From Stutzerimonas stutzeri (GTDB taxonomy: Bacteria; Pseudomonadota; Gammaproteobacteria; Pseudomonadales; Pseudomonadaceae), in assembly GCF_000219605.1 (NCBI RefSeq), contig NC_015740.1, positions 186,001-250,000 on the forward strand: 64,000 bases of DNA, in the 5' to 3' direction. Positions 7,389 to 15,483 of the stretch are shown piece by piece. A program made the translations under genes and the position numbers. The first letter of the stretch is position 1. The number at the start of each line of letters is the position of its first letter. The notes under the pieces were generated by a model, which worked only from the letters and a program-made list of their open reading frames with translations, was not told where the DNA came from and did no database searches.

Positions 7389-10066
7389 CTGCCCAAACTC
7401 CCGCCCCATCCAGCTTGACGGTCGCTGGATGCCCCCTGCTCAGTGCTGTACTCCCGCTACGCTATGCGCTCGGCCCGACCCTGACAGTGGATACCAGCGC
7501 CTATGGCTTGCCAGCTGTACAGGGAGACTTTCCTGCAATAGGTGATTACTTCGAGCCACTCAAGGGCCGTCCGCTGAACTACACCGCCCGCCTGTTACGC
7601 GATGGCTGGCTGTACGTCTGGCAGAGCGGCCTAAAACAATTGGTCGAATACCGTGTCAGCGCGGCTGCCTTTACCCAAACAGCTCGCGGCGGCAAAGTCA
7701 TCGACGGGTGTAGCCTGCCCTATTTACTCCTTCCCGCAGGAACACCGGCCATGCTGGCGTGGTCGCCTCGCCAGTGGAGCGATAGCCAGTTCAATTCAGC
7801 CAAGGGAAAAGAGGATGTACGTCAGCGCGTGATGCGCACCATCACCCCTGGAGCAGCACCTTTCAGCGGTCAAGCACGCACGATTCACGAACGTATCGGC
7901 GACTACATGGACGCCAACTGGTATGGCTGGAGTTGTGAACCCTCAACCAGTCACCGTCCAGCCTGGCCAAAGCTGCTCGACGACATGCAGCGCTGCGAGC
8001 AACAAGCCTATGCTTTGATCGACGATCCGTGGGGCGTATTGCTGGATCTGGCCAAGCTGCTTCGCGCTCGCCAGCAGGCATTCGAGGTGACGCGTGAAAT
8101 CCATGGTGAAGACTGGGCCATGGCAGGCGTACTCAAATCTCTGGCAGAAGGCGACCCGCAAATCGGCGGCCAACTGCGCAGCATCACCAATTACCGCAAG
8201 CTACAAACTACCTGGCAGCAGCAAACGCAAGAGGAGGAAGATTACAGCGCCGATGTGCGCCGCATCAGCGAGCTTTGGTCAGCCTGGCTAAATACCCTAG
8301 CTCAGCGCGGCCCTGCCAGCCTGGATACTGCCTGTGGCCATTTCGACATCACCCAACCCGATCCACGTGCGGAGTTAGAACTCCACTTTGCTGCAGCCTG
8401 CCTTGGCCCGGCGACAACCGGCCCAGGGGCCAAAGCCATAGCCAATGCTCTAACACTCCAGCAGCAAGAGGGTAAACCCTGGCTGGTTTGGGCATTACTG
8501 GGTTTGGGCAAACGCCTCGGGGTCGGTGAGCTCAATTCCCTGGTAGGGCTGGCTGACGGCGCAAGAGACAACGGTGCGAGCGCGCTGAACGAAGCCCGCA
8601 GACTAGCGCAATTGCTGAACCAGGCAGCCGATAAACTGGGCCGACATATTCTGGGTTCGCCATTGGAAGCCCTGTTCACAGCGCTCGCTCCCATCGTCGG
8701 CTTGGGCCTGCAGAAAGCCGACGACGGCTCCAAGGCCGCCGGGCGCCTCTACCTCGCCGCGGCTCTGGCGCGAAGCCAGCAGCGCCTGGCTATCGAGGCC
8801 GTCAGTCAGCGGCAACTCGGCGAATGGATGAGCGATCTGATGGGCACACGCCCTAATCTGCCAGCCCGTCTAAAACCCACACAACTCAGTGTTGCAGTCA
8901 GCGAGGCACTGCCGTTCTTCCGCCTGCTACCGGCCAAGGACTTGCCGCCCCTGCCTACCCACATGGCGGCGGATGTCGACCTCAAGAGGATGCTCGACCT
9001 CGGCAAAGGAACGCTAGAAAGAGCACCTATCAAATGCCTGGTAGCGCTGATGGCAGGGGTGAATTTTATATGGGGCGGGTTACAGCTAACTGAAAAGCAG
9101 TCGGGGAAAAATTGGCTGATTTTTGCGGGAGGATTTTTTGGAGTTTCTAGTGCAATAGCAGCGACCTTGCAAAAAGTTTCTGAAGTCGACTGGGAAGCAG
9201 CAGTCAAGCTCAATGGGGCCACGCACATTGCTTCACAGAAAGCTTTGGCTGATGCACTGGGGGTAGGCGCTAAAGCATCGATCCTACAATCGGTGACCTC
9301 GGGCTTCGACGTATTGGTCTACGGCATCGAGGCGCTGGAGGCCTACAAAGCCGGCGACTTAGACACCTCAGCCATCAATGCCGGATTGACCCTGGCCTCC
9401 GCCGCTAGCCTGCGTCTTTACGTGCAGAGCTTCCGGGCTATACGTGCCGCCCGTGCTGCGGTCATCGCTGGCGAGGCTGCGGTCATAGGCCGCGGCGTCA
9501 GCGTGGCGCCACACCTGGCCGCCCGCGCTCTGGGGTGGACCATCCTGATCGTCGGCGGAGTAATTGCCCGCCAATACACCCAGGACACACCTCTTGAAGC
9601 CTGGGTCAAAGGTACCCGATTCGGCACCCGGCCTGCCGATTGGTCGAACAGCTACGAAATGTCGATGACCGAGTTTTACAAGGTAGTATTCCCCATCAGC
9701 TTCGAGGCTTACCGTCTCAATGAATTGAATCCATATAGGGGCATGCAAACCATCACCTACGTCTTGCTAAGGCTGCCAGGCAAGAGCGCGCTGACTGATG
9801 ACATGATCCATTTCAAAGGGCACGAAACCTGGGGCAGCTTCTTCGGCTTTGGCGGCACACGCAAAACCGTGGAATGGACCGGGAAGGACTTCGATCACCA
9901 CGGCGGCACACGGATCAAAACCGAACCTGGTGTGGCCGTCTACCGTCGCGTGTATCACGAAGAGAACGGTGACAACCTCGATGCCATACGTGGCGAACTG
10001 AGCTATTCGCCCGTCGAGGGAATAACCCTACCTGCCATAGAAATCAAGGAGCTCGCATGGTTGTAA
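7385..10066 (+). CDS. VasX-like (BTH_I2691-type) T6SS membrane-active effector
   Basis: An 893-residue probable antibacterial toxin delivered by the upstream VgrG. The N-terminus (CPLLSAVLPLRYALGP, then LNYTARLLRDGWLYVWQSG) matches the toxin VasX N-terminal region seen in VasX and BTH_I2691-type effectors. The middle is alpha-helical. Hydrophobic stretches near residues 547-568 (IKCLVALMAGVNFIWGG), 575-595 (WLIFAGGFFGVSSAIAA), 661-680 and 709-730 (LGWTILIVGGVIA) suggest pore formation in the target inner membrane, as proposed for VasX. The C-terminal ~150 residues are soluble. Codon use and GC fall sharply around 9050-9200, hinting at an exchanged module. It lies between its adaptor (4-base overlap) and a membrane immunity candidate (10-base overlap). 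The toxic activity is inferred from family and topology. Confidence 0.8.
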   Translation: MTAQTPAPSSLTVAGCPLLSAVLPLRYALGPTLTVDTSAYGLPAVQGDFPAIGDYFEPLKGRPLNYTARLLRDGWLYVWQSGLKQLVEYRVSAAAFTQTARGGKVIDGCSLPYLLLPAGTPAMLAWSPRQWSDSQFNSAKGKEDVRQRVMRTITPGAAPFSGQARTIHERIGDYMDANWYGWSCEPSTSHRPAWPKLLDDMQRCEQQAYALIDDPWGVLLDLAKLLRARQQAFEVTREIHGEDWAMAGVLKSLAEGDPQIGGQLRSITNYRKLQTTWQQQTQEEEDYSADVRRISELWSAWLNTLAQRGPASLDTACGHFDITQPDPRAELELHFAAACLGPATTGPGAKAIANALTLQQQEGKPWLVWALLGLGKRLGVGELNSLVGLADGARDNGASALNEARRLAQLLNQAADKLGRHILGSPLEALFTALAPIVGLGLQKADDGSKAAGRLYLAAALARSQQRLAIEAVSQRQLGEWMSDLMGTRPNLPARLKPTQLSVAVSEALPFFRLLPAKDLPPLPTHMAADVDLKRMLDLGKGTLERAPIKCLVALMAGVNFIWGGLQLTEKQSGKNWLIFAGGFFGVSSAIAATLQKVSEVDWEAAVKLNGATHIASQKALADALGVGAKASILQSVTSGFDVLVYGIEALEAYKAGDLDTSAINAGLTLASAASLRLYVQSFRAIRAARAAVIAGEAAVIGRGVSVAPHLAARALGWTILIVGGVIARQYTQDTPLEAWVKGTRFGTRPADWSNSYEMSMTEFYKVVFPISFEAYRLNELNPYRGMQTITYVLLRLPGKSALTDDMIHFKGHETWGSFFGFGGTRKTVEWTGKDFDHHGGTRIKTEPGVAVYRRVYHEENGDNLDAIRGELSYSPVEGITLPAIEIKELAWL

Positions 10067-11010
10067 GCGACCTGATCCACCAAGCTCGTACTCGCTTCGG
10101 GCAGTCCCCCAGCGTGCTCTTACGCGCCGACGAGCCCACTGGAGAAAAGCCGTGGGAAATGTTTGTTACCGATGAGCATACCGAGCATTATCTGGCCATC
10201 AAGACGGGCGGGGATTCCGACAGGGGAATGCTGACTGGAGCACTGGGAGTTGGTGGGGTAACGGTGCTTCTCATGTGTTCCATCCTCATCCTGAGCGGAA
10301 ATACAGATGGCATTTTGACAGGGGTAATCTTAGCAGCCGCTCTGTTCGTTATTCCGTTCCTTTGGGAAACCCGCCGTCCACTCCCCTTGCCGATACTCTT
10401 CAACCGCCGCACCCGAGAAGTCTATTTCGATCACAACGGCAAGCTGTACCACAGCCCCTGGGACGGTATACAGGCGCTGGCAGGCGAGTTCGTTATGGTT
10501 GGCCCACATACCGGTGGTATGCGAAATGCCTCGCTGGAAATTCTCGTACGCCGCCTCGGCGAGCCCGATAACGCGTTACTGGTAAGCCTTGGTCTACCGA
10601 TGGGCAAAACCCTGCAAATGCAGAAGGGTTTTTGGGAATGGCTGCGCGCCTATATGGACAATGGTCCTTGGTTCGATGAGAACGGCCAGCGCAGCGACTC
10701 CGATGCATACGTCAAGGAAATGCTTTCTGCCCATACCAAACCCACAGGCTTTCTTGCCTACCGGCGGCAAAGGATTGCCGAGAAAAAAGAAGCCAACGAG
10801 GGCAAGAACTACTTGGAATGGACGGATGCGGTACTTTACTTGGGACACTTGCTCTTCTTTCCGATGAACTGGTTGCAGGAGTTCACATACAACATTGCCA
10901 AGCGGCGTTCCCGTAACCGCTGGCCACAGATCGTCACCGAACGTCTGCAACCCAATGGCCCGACTACACGGCTGCTCGACTTGGAGCGAGAGCGGGGATT
11001 GGACGTATGA
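10057..11010 (+). CDS. Candidate membrane immunity protein (DUF6708-like)
   Basis: A 317-residue protein whose start overlaps the effector's last ten bases, the usual position of a T6SS immunity gene. Two adjacent membrane segments (~58-80 LTGALGVGGVTVLLMCSILI; ~85-103 TGVILAAALFVIPFLW) are followed by a soluble part with PILFNRRTREVYFDHNGKLY and a third hydrophobic stretch near 262-278. The FNRRTREVYF...W pattern resembles DUF6708, a family often encoded after VasX-type effectors. Inner-membrane anchoring fits neutralisation of a pore-former, as for TsiV2 and VasX. I infer the immunity role from position and topology; no catalytic motif is seen. AAGGAG lies before the start. Confidence 0.65.
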   Translation: MVVSDLIHQARTRFGQSPSVLLRADEPTGEKPWEMFVTDEHTEHYLAIKTGGDSDRGMLTGALGVGGVTVLLMCSILILSGNTDGILTGVILAAALFVIPFLWETRRPLPLPILFNRRTREVYFDHNGKLYHSPWDGIQALAGEFVMVGPHTGGMRNASLEILVRRLGEPDNALLVSLGLPMGKTLQMQKGFWEWLRAYMDNGPWFDENGQRSDSDAYVKEMLSAHTKPTGFLAYRRQRIAEKKEANEGKNYLEWTDAVLYLGHLLFFPMNWLQEFTYNIAKRRSRNRWPQIVTERLQPNGPTTRLLDLERERGLDV

Positions 11011-11098
11011 TCAGCTTGTATCCCGGTGCAAGAGACAGTCTTCCGATCACCGCAATCAAATTGTTTGGGCTAAAGCGATAACTGCTGTAAATAACTTC

Positions 11099-13051
11099 TC
11101 ACGGCAACTCCAACCCACCCCCTGCCTTGTGCAACCCGCGCAGTCGCTCGCCGATCTGGGCCAGGTTCACTTCGATCGCTTCGAGTTCCTCGCGTCGCTC
11201 ATCGCCCAGCAGCACCCGGACTTCCTGGTCCAGTTCTTCGGTCAGCTGGTTCAGGCGCAGTTGGCGTTGTTCGCTTTCGCGTTCCAGGCGGGTCCATTCG
11301 CGGGTTTGGGGCAGGCCGTAGCCGTCGCCGTCGAGCAGTTCGGCCGGGCGGCTGAGGTAGCCGCTGCTGGCGAGGATTTCCTGCAGCGCGCCGTCAGCCT
11401 TGTTCAGGCTGGCGTCGCGGCCGCGGCCGCCGAGGTAGCGGTTCTTCAGCTCGTCCTGGGCCAGGAGCAGCTGGCGGCGCAGGGCGGCCTGTTCGACCAG
11501 CAGCAGGGCGGCGGCGGCACGCAGGTCGGCGCGGTCGATCCATGGCTGGCGCTCGGCCGCGTCGAGCTCCAGCCACTGCTCGACATTGTGCTGGGGTAGG
11601 CCCAGGCGTTCCTTGAGCACGGCGAACATGGCCTGGTAGCGGTCGCGGTAGGAGTCGAAGCGGTAGCCCAGGCGCAGCGCCTCGCGGGTGTCGTCGAGCA
11701 CGCTGGCGTCGGCCAGGCCGCGGTGGATCAGCACTTCCAGCAGCCCGTTGGGCATGATGCTGTCCAGTGCGACCAGGTCGCTGCGTGCCGTGCCGCTGCG
11801 CAGCAGTTTCAGGGTTTCCACCGCGCAGTTGTTGGACAGGAAGTAGTAGTCGCCGTCGTAGCTCCAGTGCAGTTCGGCGCTGCGCTCGACCAGCTGGCGA
11901 ATCTCTTCGGGGTGCAGTTTCAAGGGCACCGAGGCCAGCCCGCGCAGCTCCACCTTGGTGTATTCGTCGATCACCTGGCCCAGCGGCAGAATGAACAGCC
12001 GCGAGGGGTAGACGCCGGTGAGGCCGTCCCAGCTGGAGAGCTGCACGTCATCGACGAAGGCGCGGAAGGACAACACCAGATGGTGGTCCAGATCCAGTCG
12101 ACAAGCGGGGCCGGGCTCGCGGCCGGGCGCGCAGATAACCAGGCGCAGCATGCTATGGCCCCAGCGGCTGACCCAGGCGTCGTTGGCTTCGGCGAACAGG
12201 TAGTCGACCTCGTAGACACGTGCAGGGTCAAGGCTCAACAGGGGCGTGCGGCCGAACTCGCGACCGGCGTTGAGGAAGGGGTAGCCCGGCGTGCAGTCGG
12301 CAGGCTCCGGTGCCCAGCCGAAGTGCTCGCTGAAATAGCGGTGCAGGGATGGGCGGCGGCAGGCGTAGCTGGGGTCGAGCAGGAAGTACTCGAGGTTCAC
12401 CGCGACGAACTCCAGCGGGCTGGTCAGCTCGTACGGGTCGGGACTGCGCGCCAGCTGCGCGTTGTCCTGTTCGCGCAGGCCGCGCTTGCCGACCCGTTGC
12501 GGCCAGCCGGCCAGGTCGAGCAGGCGCGGATCATCGCTGAGGGTGAAGCGGCGGTCGGTCTGCCCGCGGCAGTCGTCCGGCAGGCCGATCTGCCCGAGAT
12601 TGCTGGCGCGCTGACGGCAATGGCCCTGCAGCAGGTGTTGATCCGGCGACCACAGGCGCGCGCGATCGTACAGATGCGCCACTTCATGAATGACGGTGGC
12701 GAGCAGCTCGCGGCGTACCGTGCCGTGGGGACGATTGGTCTTTTCCTCGGCAGCGCTGCCGTCGGTGAGCGCCGGCAGCAGGCGACGGTTGAGTTCCAGG
12801 CGCTTGCCGCCGGCGCGGCCATAGGCCTGTTCCGGCAGGTTGTCGCGCCATTGCACGCGCACCTCGCGATCGAGGCTCTGCACCAGGCGCGGGGGCAGGG
12901 CGGCCATGGCTTCGTCCAGCAGCGCCTGGCTGGCGGCGCGTTGCTCAGCGTCCAGCGTGCGTGCGTCGAGAACCAGGCGCAGCTCGGCATGAGCCGCGAT
13001 GCTGGCCAGGCTCAGGCCGCTCGCCAGCAGCCAGGCGCCGAGGCGGGTCAC
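11099..13051 (-). CDS. Periplasmic DUF4105 protein with HExxH motif
   Basis: A 650-residue exported protein (signal MTRLGAWLLASGLSLASIAA then HAE). The first third has a metalloprotease-like HEVAHLYDR with H122, E123 and H126, flanked by a large mature region. The second third is DUF4105, also called the Lnb N-terminal periplasmic domain (WVSRWGHSMLRLVIC, YYFLSNNCAVETLKLL). In this family the conserved Asn-Cys is thought to be catalytic, as in NlpC/P60-like folds. The C-terminal ~150 residues are predicted coiled coil (LRRQLLLAQDELKNRYL, then RESEQRQLRLNQLTEELDQ). The start codon is GTG at 13051, overlapping the previous stop by four bases (GTGA). It is the last gene of the DUF2388 cluster. 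Substrate unknown; a lipid- or peptide-processing role is only inferred. Confidence 0.75.
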   Translation of the reverse strand: MTRLGAWLLASGLSLASIAAHAELRLVLDARTLDAEQRAASQALLDEAMAALPPRLVQSLDREVRVQWRDNLPEQAYGRAGGKRLELNRRLLPALTDGSAAEEKTNRPHGTVRRELLATVIHEVAHLYDRARLWSPDQHLLQGHCRQRASNLGQIGLPDDCRGQTDRRFTLSDDPRLLDLAGWPQRVGKRGLREQDNAQLARSPDPYELTSPLEFVAVNLEYFLLDPSYACRRPSLHRYFSEHFGWAPEPADCTPGYPFLNAGREFGRTPLLSLDPARVYEVDYLFAEANDAWVSRWGHSMLRLVICAPGREPGPACRLDLDHHLVLSFRAFVDDVQLSSWDGLTGVYPSRLFILPLGQVIDEYTKVELRGLASVPLKLHPEEIRQLVERSAELHWSYDGDYYFLSNNCAVETLKLLRSGTARSDLVALDSIMPNGLLEVLIHRGLADASVLDDTREALRLGYRFDSYRDRYQAMFAVLKERLGLPQHNVEQWLELDAAERQPWIDRADLRAAAALLLVEQAALRRQLLLAQDELKNRYLGGRGRDASLNKADGALQEILASSGYLSRPAELLDGDGYGLPQTREWTRLERESEQRQLRLNQLTEELDQEVRVLLGDERREELEAIEVNLAQIGERLRGLHKAGGGLELP

Positions 13052-13368
13052 AGCGCGAGGATGGCTTCGGCCAGTTGCAGGTCGCTGGCGTTGCGCGCCG
13101 CGGGGAACTCGCTGCGCAGGGTGCCGATCGCCGCTTCCAGATGGGCACCGCGGATCTCGCCGGCGCTGGCGACGAAGCTGGCGGCGTCTTCGCGGGCCTC
13201 GACGACGACCTTCATGTCACTGATGCGGCTGGTCACGTCGGAGGTGAAGTTGATGCTGCGGTCCAGGGCACGCACGACGATGTTGCTGGTGGCCACGAGG
13301 GTCTGCGCCTGGGCTGCGCCCGCGGCGACGGCCAGCGCCAGCGGGGCGGCGAGCAATAGCTTGTTCAT
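13048..13368 (-). CDS. Exported DUF2388 protein, copy 3 (adjacent to DUF4105 gene)
   Basis: A 106-residue protein with signal peptide MNKLLLAAPLALAVAAGAAQ then AQ. The mature core EAREDAASFVASAGEIRG ... LEAAIGTLRSEFP ... ASDLQLAEAILAL is the DUF2388 signature, a small exported family known to me from pseudomonads without a defined function. The start is the ATG at 13368, which begins the signal; a further upstream in-frame start is not needed. Its stop overlaps the DUF4105 gene's GTG by four bases, so the two are translationally coupled. Confidence 0.85.
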   Translation of the reverse strand: MNKLLLAAPLALAVAAGAAQAQTLVATSNIVVRALDRSINFTSDVTSRISDMKVVVEAREDAASFVASAGEIRGAHLEAAIGTLRSEFPAARNASDLQLAEAILAL

Positions 13369-13410
13369 CGATGAATCTCTCACGGGTCTGGGCACCGGCA
13401 GGCGGTGCGG

Positions 13411-13707
13411 TTATTGGACGAGGATGGCTTCGGCCAGTTCCAGGTCGCTGGCGGCAAGCTCCGGATGTTCCTGGCGCAGACGCGACAGGGCGGCCTGCAG
13501 GCGTGCCGCAACGAGCTGCCCCTCGCTGGCTACGAAGCCCGCCGCATCTTCACGGGCCTCGGCGATCAGCTTGTTGTCGAAGGGAGCGCTGGTGAGCTGG
13601 CTGCTGACGTAGCTGGTACGCACGACGGCGGCGGTGGTGACATCGAACGCCATGGCGGAGCCGGCGCTGCAGCCGAACAGCAGAAGGGCGATGGAAAACG
13701 AACGCAT
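13411..13707 (-). CDS. Exported DUF2388 protein, copy 2
   Basis: A 98-residue protein with signal MRSFSIALLLFGCSAGSAMA. The mature part carries AEAREDAAGFVASEGQLVAA, then RLQAALSRLRQEHPELAASDLELAEAIL, matching its two neighbours. A Cys at residue 14 inside the signal (LLLFGCSAG) is not a clean lipobox. ATG at 13707 is chosen over a TTG six bases upstream. It is 42 bases upstream of copy 3. Confidence 0.85.
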   Translation of the reverse strand: MRSFSIALLLFGCSAGSAMAFDVTTAAVVRTSYVSSQLTSAPFDNKLIAEAREDAAGFVASEGQLVAARLQAALSRLRQEHPELAASDLELAEAILVQ

Positions 13708-13815
13708 GGGCAACCTGTAGCCGGGAAAAACGGCGCCAAGGCTAGCGAAACGCCTGCCCCAGAGCCAGTGCCCGGTTGCATCCGCAGGTTTCGGCAGCGT
13801 CCGCTGCCGGGCTCG

Positions 13816-14133
13816 TCAAAGGGCGAGTATCGCCTCGGCCAGCTGCAGATCGCTGGCCTGCAATTGCGGCTGCTGGCTGCGAATGTGCTGCAGCGCCGCC
13901 TCGAAATGGGCGCCGCGCAGATCGCCACGGCTGGCGACAAAGCGTGCGGCGTCGTCGCGGGCGTCGAGCACCAGCTTGTCGTCACGCAGGGATGAAGTGA
14001 GGTCCGAGGTGGCATCGACGGTATTGATCAGGCCTCCGACCACCACGTCGGTGGTGGCGGTGAAGCTGGCCGCCGAAGCAGCGCCACTCAGCAGCAGGCC
14101 GGCGGCGAGGAAGGGAAGCAGGATTCGGGACAT
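13816..14133 (-). CDS. Exported DUF2388 protein, copy 1
   Basis: A 105-residue protein with signal MSRILLPFLAAGLLLSGAAS then AA. The mature core DARDDAARFVASRGDLRGAH, then FEAALQHIRSQQPQLQASDLQLAEAIL is closest to copy 3. It is the first gene of the cluster on this strand; GGAGA just before the ATG at 14133 acts as ribosome site. Three paralogues in tandem point to local duplication followed by divergence of the N-terminal half, which is where they differ most. Confidence 0.85.
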   Translation of the reverse strand: MSRILLPFLAAGLLLSGAASAASFTATTDVVVGGLINTVDATSDLTSSLRDDKLVLDARDDAARFVASRGDLRGAHFEAALQHIRSQQPQLQASDLQLAEAILAL

Positions 14134-14239
14134 GGCAGATCTCCAGTAATGAGGCTCTAGACCGTGCCATGGGCGTTGCGTTCCGCCGCCAGGGCAGTGC
14201 CGGTCAGGCTAGGCGACAGACTCTAGAGCGCGAACCGCT

Positions 14240-14440
14240 TCAGCGCCAGAACGGCTTGTCCAGTTCGGCGGCGCGCTCGCTGTGACTGATGCCGACATCG
14301 GCGAGCTGGCGGTCATCGAGCTGCGCCAGTTGCTGGCGGGTACGGTAGTTGCGTTGCCAGCGCTGCAGCAGCCGCAACAGTTGCTGCCAGCTGCGGCTAT
14401 GGAGGGTGGCCTGATATGGACGGGTCAGCGAGCGGTCCAT
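14240..14440 (-). CDS. DUF1127 small basic protein
   Basis: A 66-residue basic protein. Its C-terminal half RTRQQLAQLDDRQLADVGIS plus HSERAAELDKPFW is the DUF1127 signature. In other proteobacteria DUF1127 proteins are small Arg-rich factors, some of which bind RNA or affect phosphate and carbon metabolism. ATG at 14440 is preferred to a TTG at 14461. It stands alone, 107 bases upstream of the DUF2388 cluster on the same strand. No more specific role can be read from the sequence. Confidence 0.8.
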   Translation of the reverse strand: MDRSLTRPYQATLHSRSWQQLLRLLQRWQRNYRTRQQLAQLDDRQLADVGISHSERAAELDKPFWR

Positions 14441-14594
14441 GAGCGCGTTCCTTCCCGGCAAGCCGGGTGCGGGTTATGGGCAGACAGGATCGCGCGCGGC
14501 CAGCGGCTGTTACAGCCACAGGGGGTGTCAATTGTGCCGGTGCAGTTTTATTGTGGGCGTAACTGTACTGCTCGTGCGACGAGCAACTGTTCGC

Positions 14595-15395
14595 TTACGG
14601 GCGCGGCGACCTTGCTAGCGCACCCGGCGTAGTGCCGAACTGTTGGCCGAATGCGGCGATGAACGCCGAAGTGGAGTCGTAGCCGCAGGCCAGAGCGACG
14701 TCGGTGACCGGTTGGCCCCGCTCCAGCAACGGCAGCGCGCTGAGCAGGCGCAAACGCTGGCGCCAGGCGCGGAAGCTGAGGCCGGTGTCGCGCTGGAACT
14801 GGCGGGTCAGGGTCTTCTCGGATATGTGCAGTTGCTCGCTCCACTGCGCCAGGCTGAAGGACAGGTCCGGCTGTTCATACAGTGCCTCGCAGATGCCGCG
14901 CAGGCGTACATCGTCGGGCCAGGGCAGCGAGTAGCCGAGCTCCGGGGCGGCGCGTAGCTGGTCGAGGATGACCGCGGCCAGACGGCCGTCGGCGCCCTGT
15001 TCGTCGTAGTCCACCGGCAGCGTGCCGAATGCTCGGATCAGTTCGCGCAGCAACGGGCTCACCGCCAGCACCTGGCAATGCGCAGGCGTCCAGGGCACGG
15101 CGCGCTGGTCGATGTACAGGCTGCGCATCTCGGTCTGCGGCGAACTGATTACCTCATGCAGCAGGCCCGGCGGCATCAGGATGGCGCGCTGTGGCGGGGC
15201 GAGAAAACGCCCGCGCTCGGTATGCACGCGCAGCACGCCGCTGATGGCGTAGGACAGCTGTGCCCAGGGATGGCTGTGGCGCGGTGTGGTGGTCCGTTCG
15301 GCGAGGGACTCGCTGCGTGCGAACAGCGGTCGCGGCAGCGCATCCATGACCGGGATGCTGCGCTGGGCGAGGCTGGCCTGTCCTTTTCTCGACAT
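14595..15395 (-). CDS. AraC-family transcriptional regulator with cupin domain
   Basis: A 266-residue regulator. The N-terminal cupin (residues ~25-110, PRHSHPWAQLSYAISGVLRV, FLAPPQRAILMPPGLLHEV) probably binds a small ligand. The C-terminal AraC HTH pair spans ~165-260 (FSLAQWSEQLHISEKTLTRQ, VTDVALACGYDSTSAFIAAF, QFGTTPGA). The ATG at 15395 is chosen because the family N-terminus starts here; longer frames run back across the divergent gene. It is divergent from the transporter at 15484 with 88 bases between, so that transporter is its likely target. A CTAA-TGGCG-TTAG palindrome (15404-15416) in the gap is a possible operator. Confidence 0.9.
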   Translation of the reverse strand: MSRKGQASLAQRSIPVMDALPRPLFARSESLAERTTTPRHSHPWAQLSYAISGVLRVHTERGRFLAPPQRAILMPPGLLHEVISSPQTEMRSLYIDQRAVPWTPAHCQVLAVSPLLRELIRAFGTLPVDYDEQGADGRLAAVILDQLRAAPELGYSLPWPDDVRLRGICEALYEQPDLSFSLAQWSEQLHISEKTLTRQFQRDTGLSFRAWRQRLRLLSALPLLERGQPVTDVALACGYDSTSAFIAAFGQQFGTTPGALARSPRP

Positions 15396-15403
15396 TTGTC
15401 TGG

Positions 15404-15416
15404 CTAATGGCGTTAG
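15404..15416. promoter_or_regulatory. Palindrome in the AraC regulator/transporter divergent region
   Basis: CTAATGGCGTTAG is a short inverted repeat near the AraC gene's start. Divergent layout makes this gap the likely shared control region. AraC proteins more often use direct repeats, so the assignment is weak. Confidence 0.25.
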
Positions 15417-15483
15417 TCGGATGTTCAAGCCGACAGTAGACTCCAGAGCCATTCGCTGCAAGCCACACGCATCAGGAGCACCC

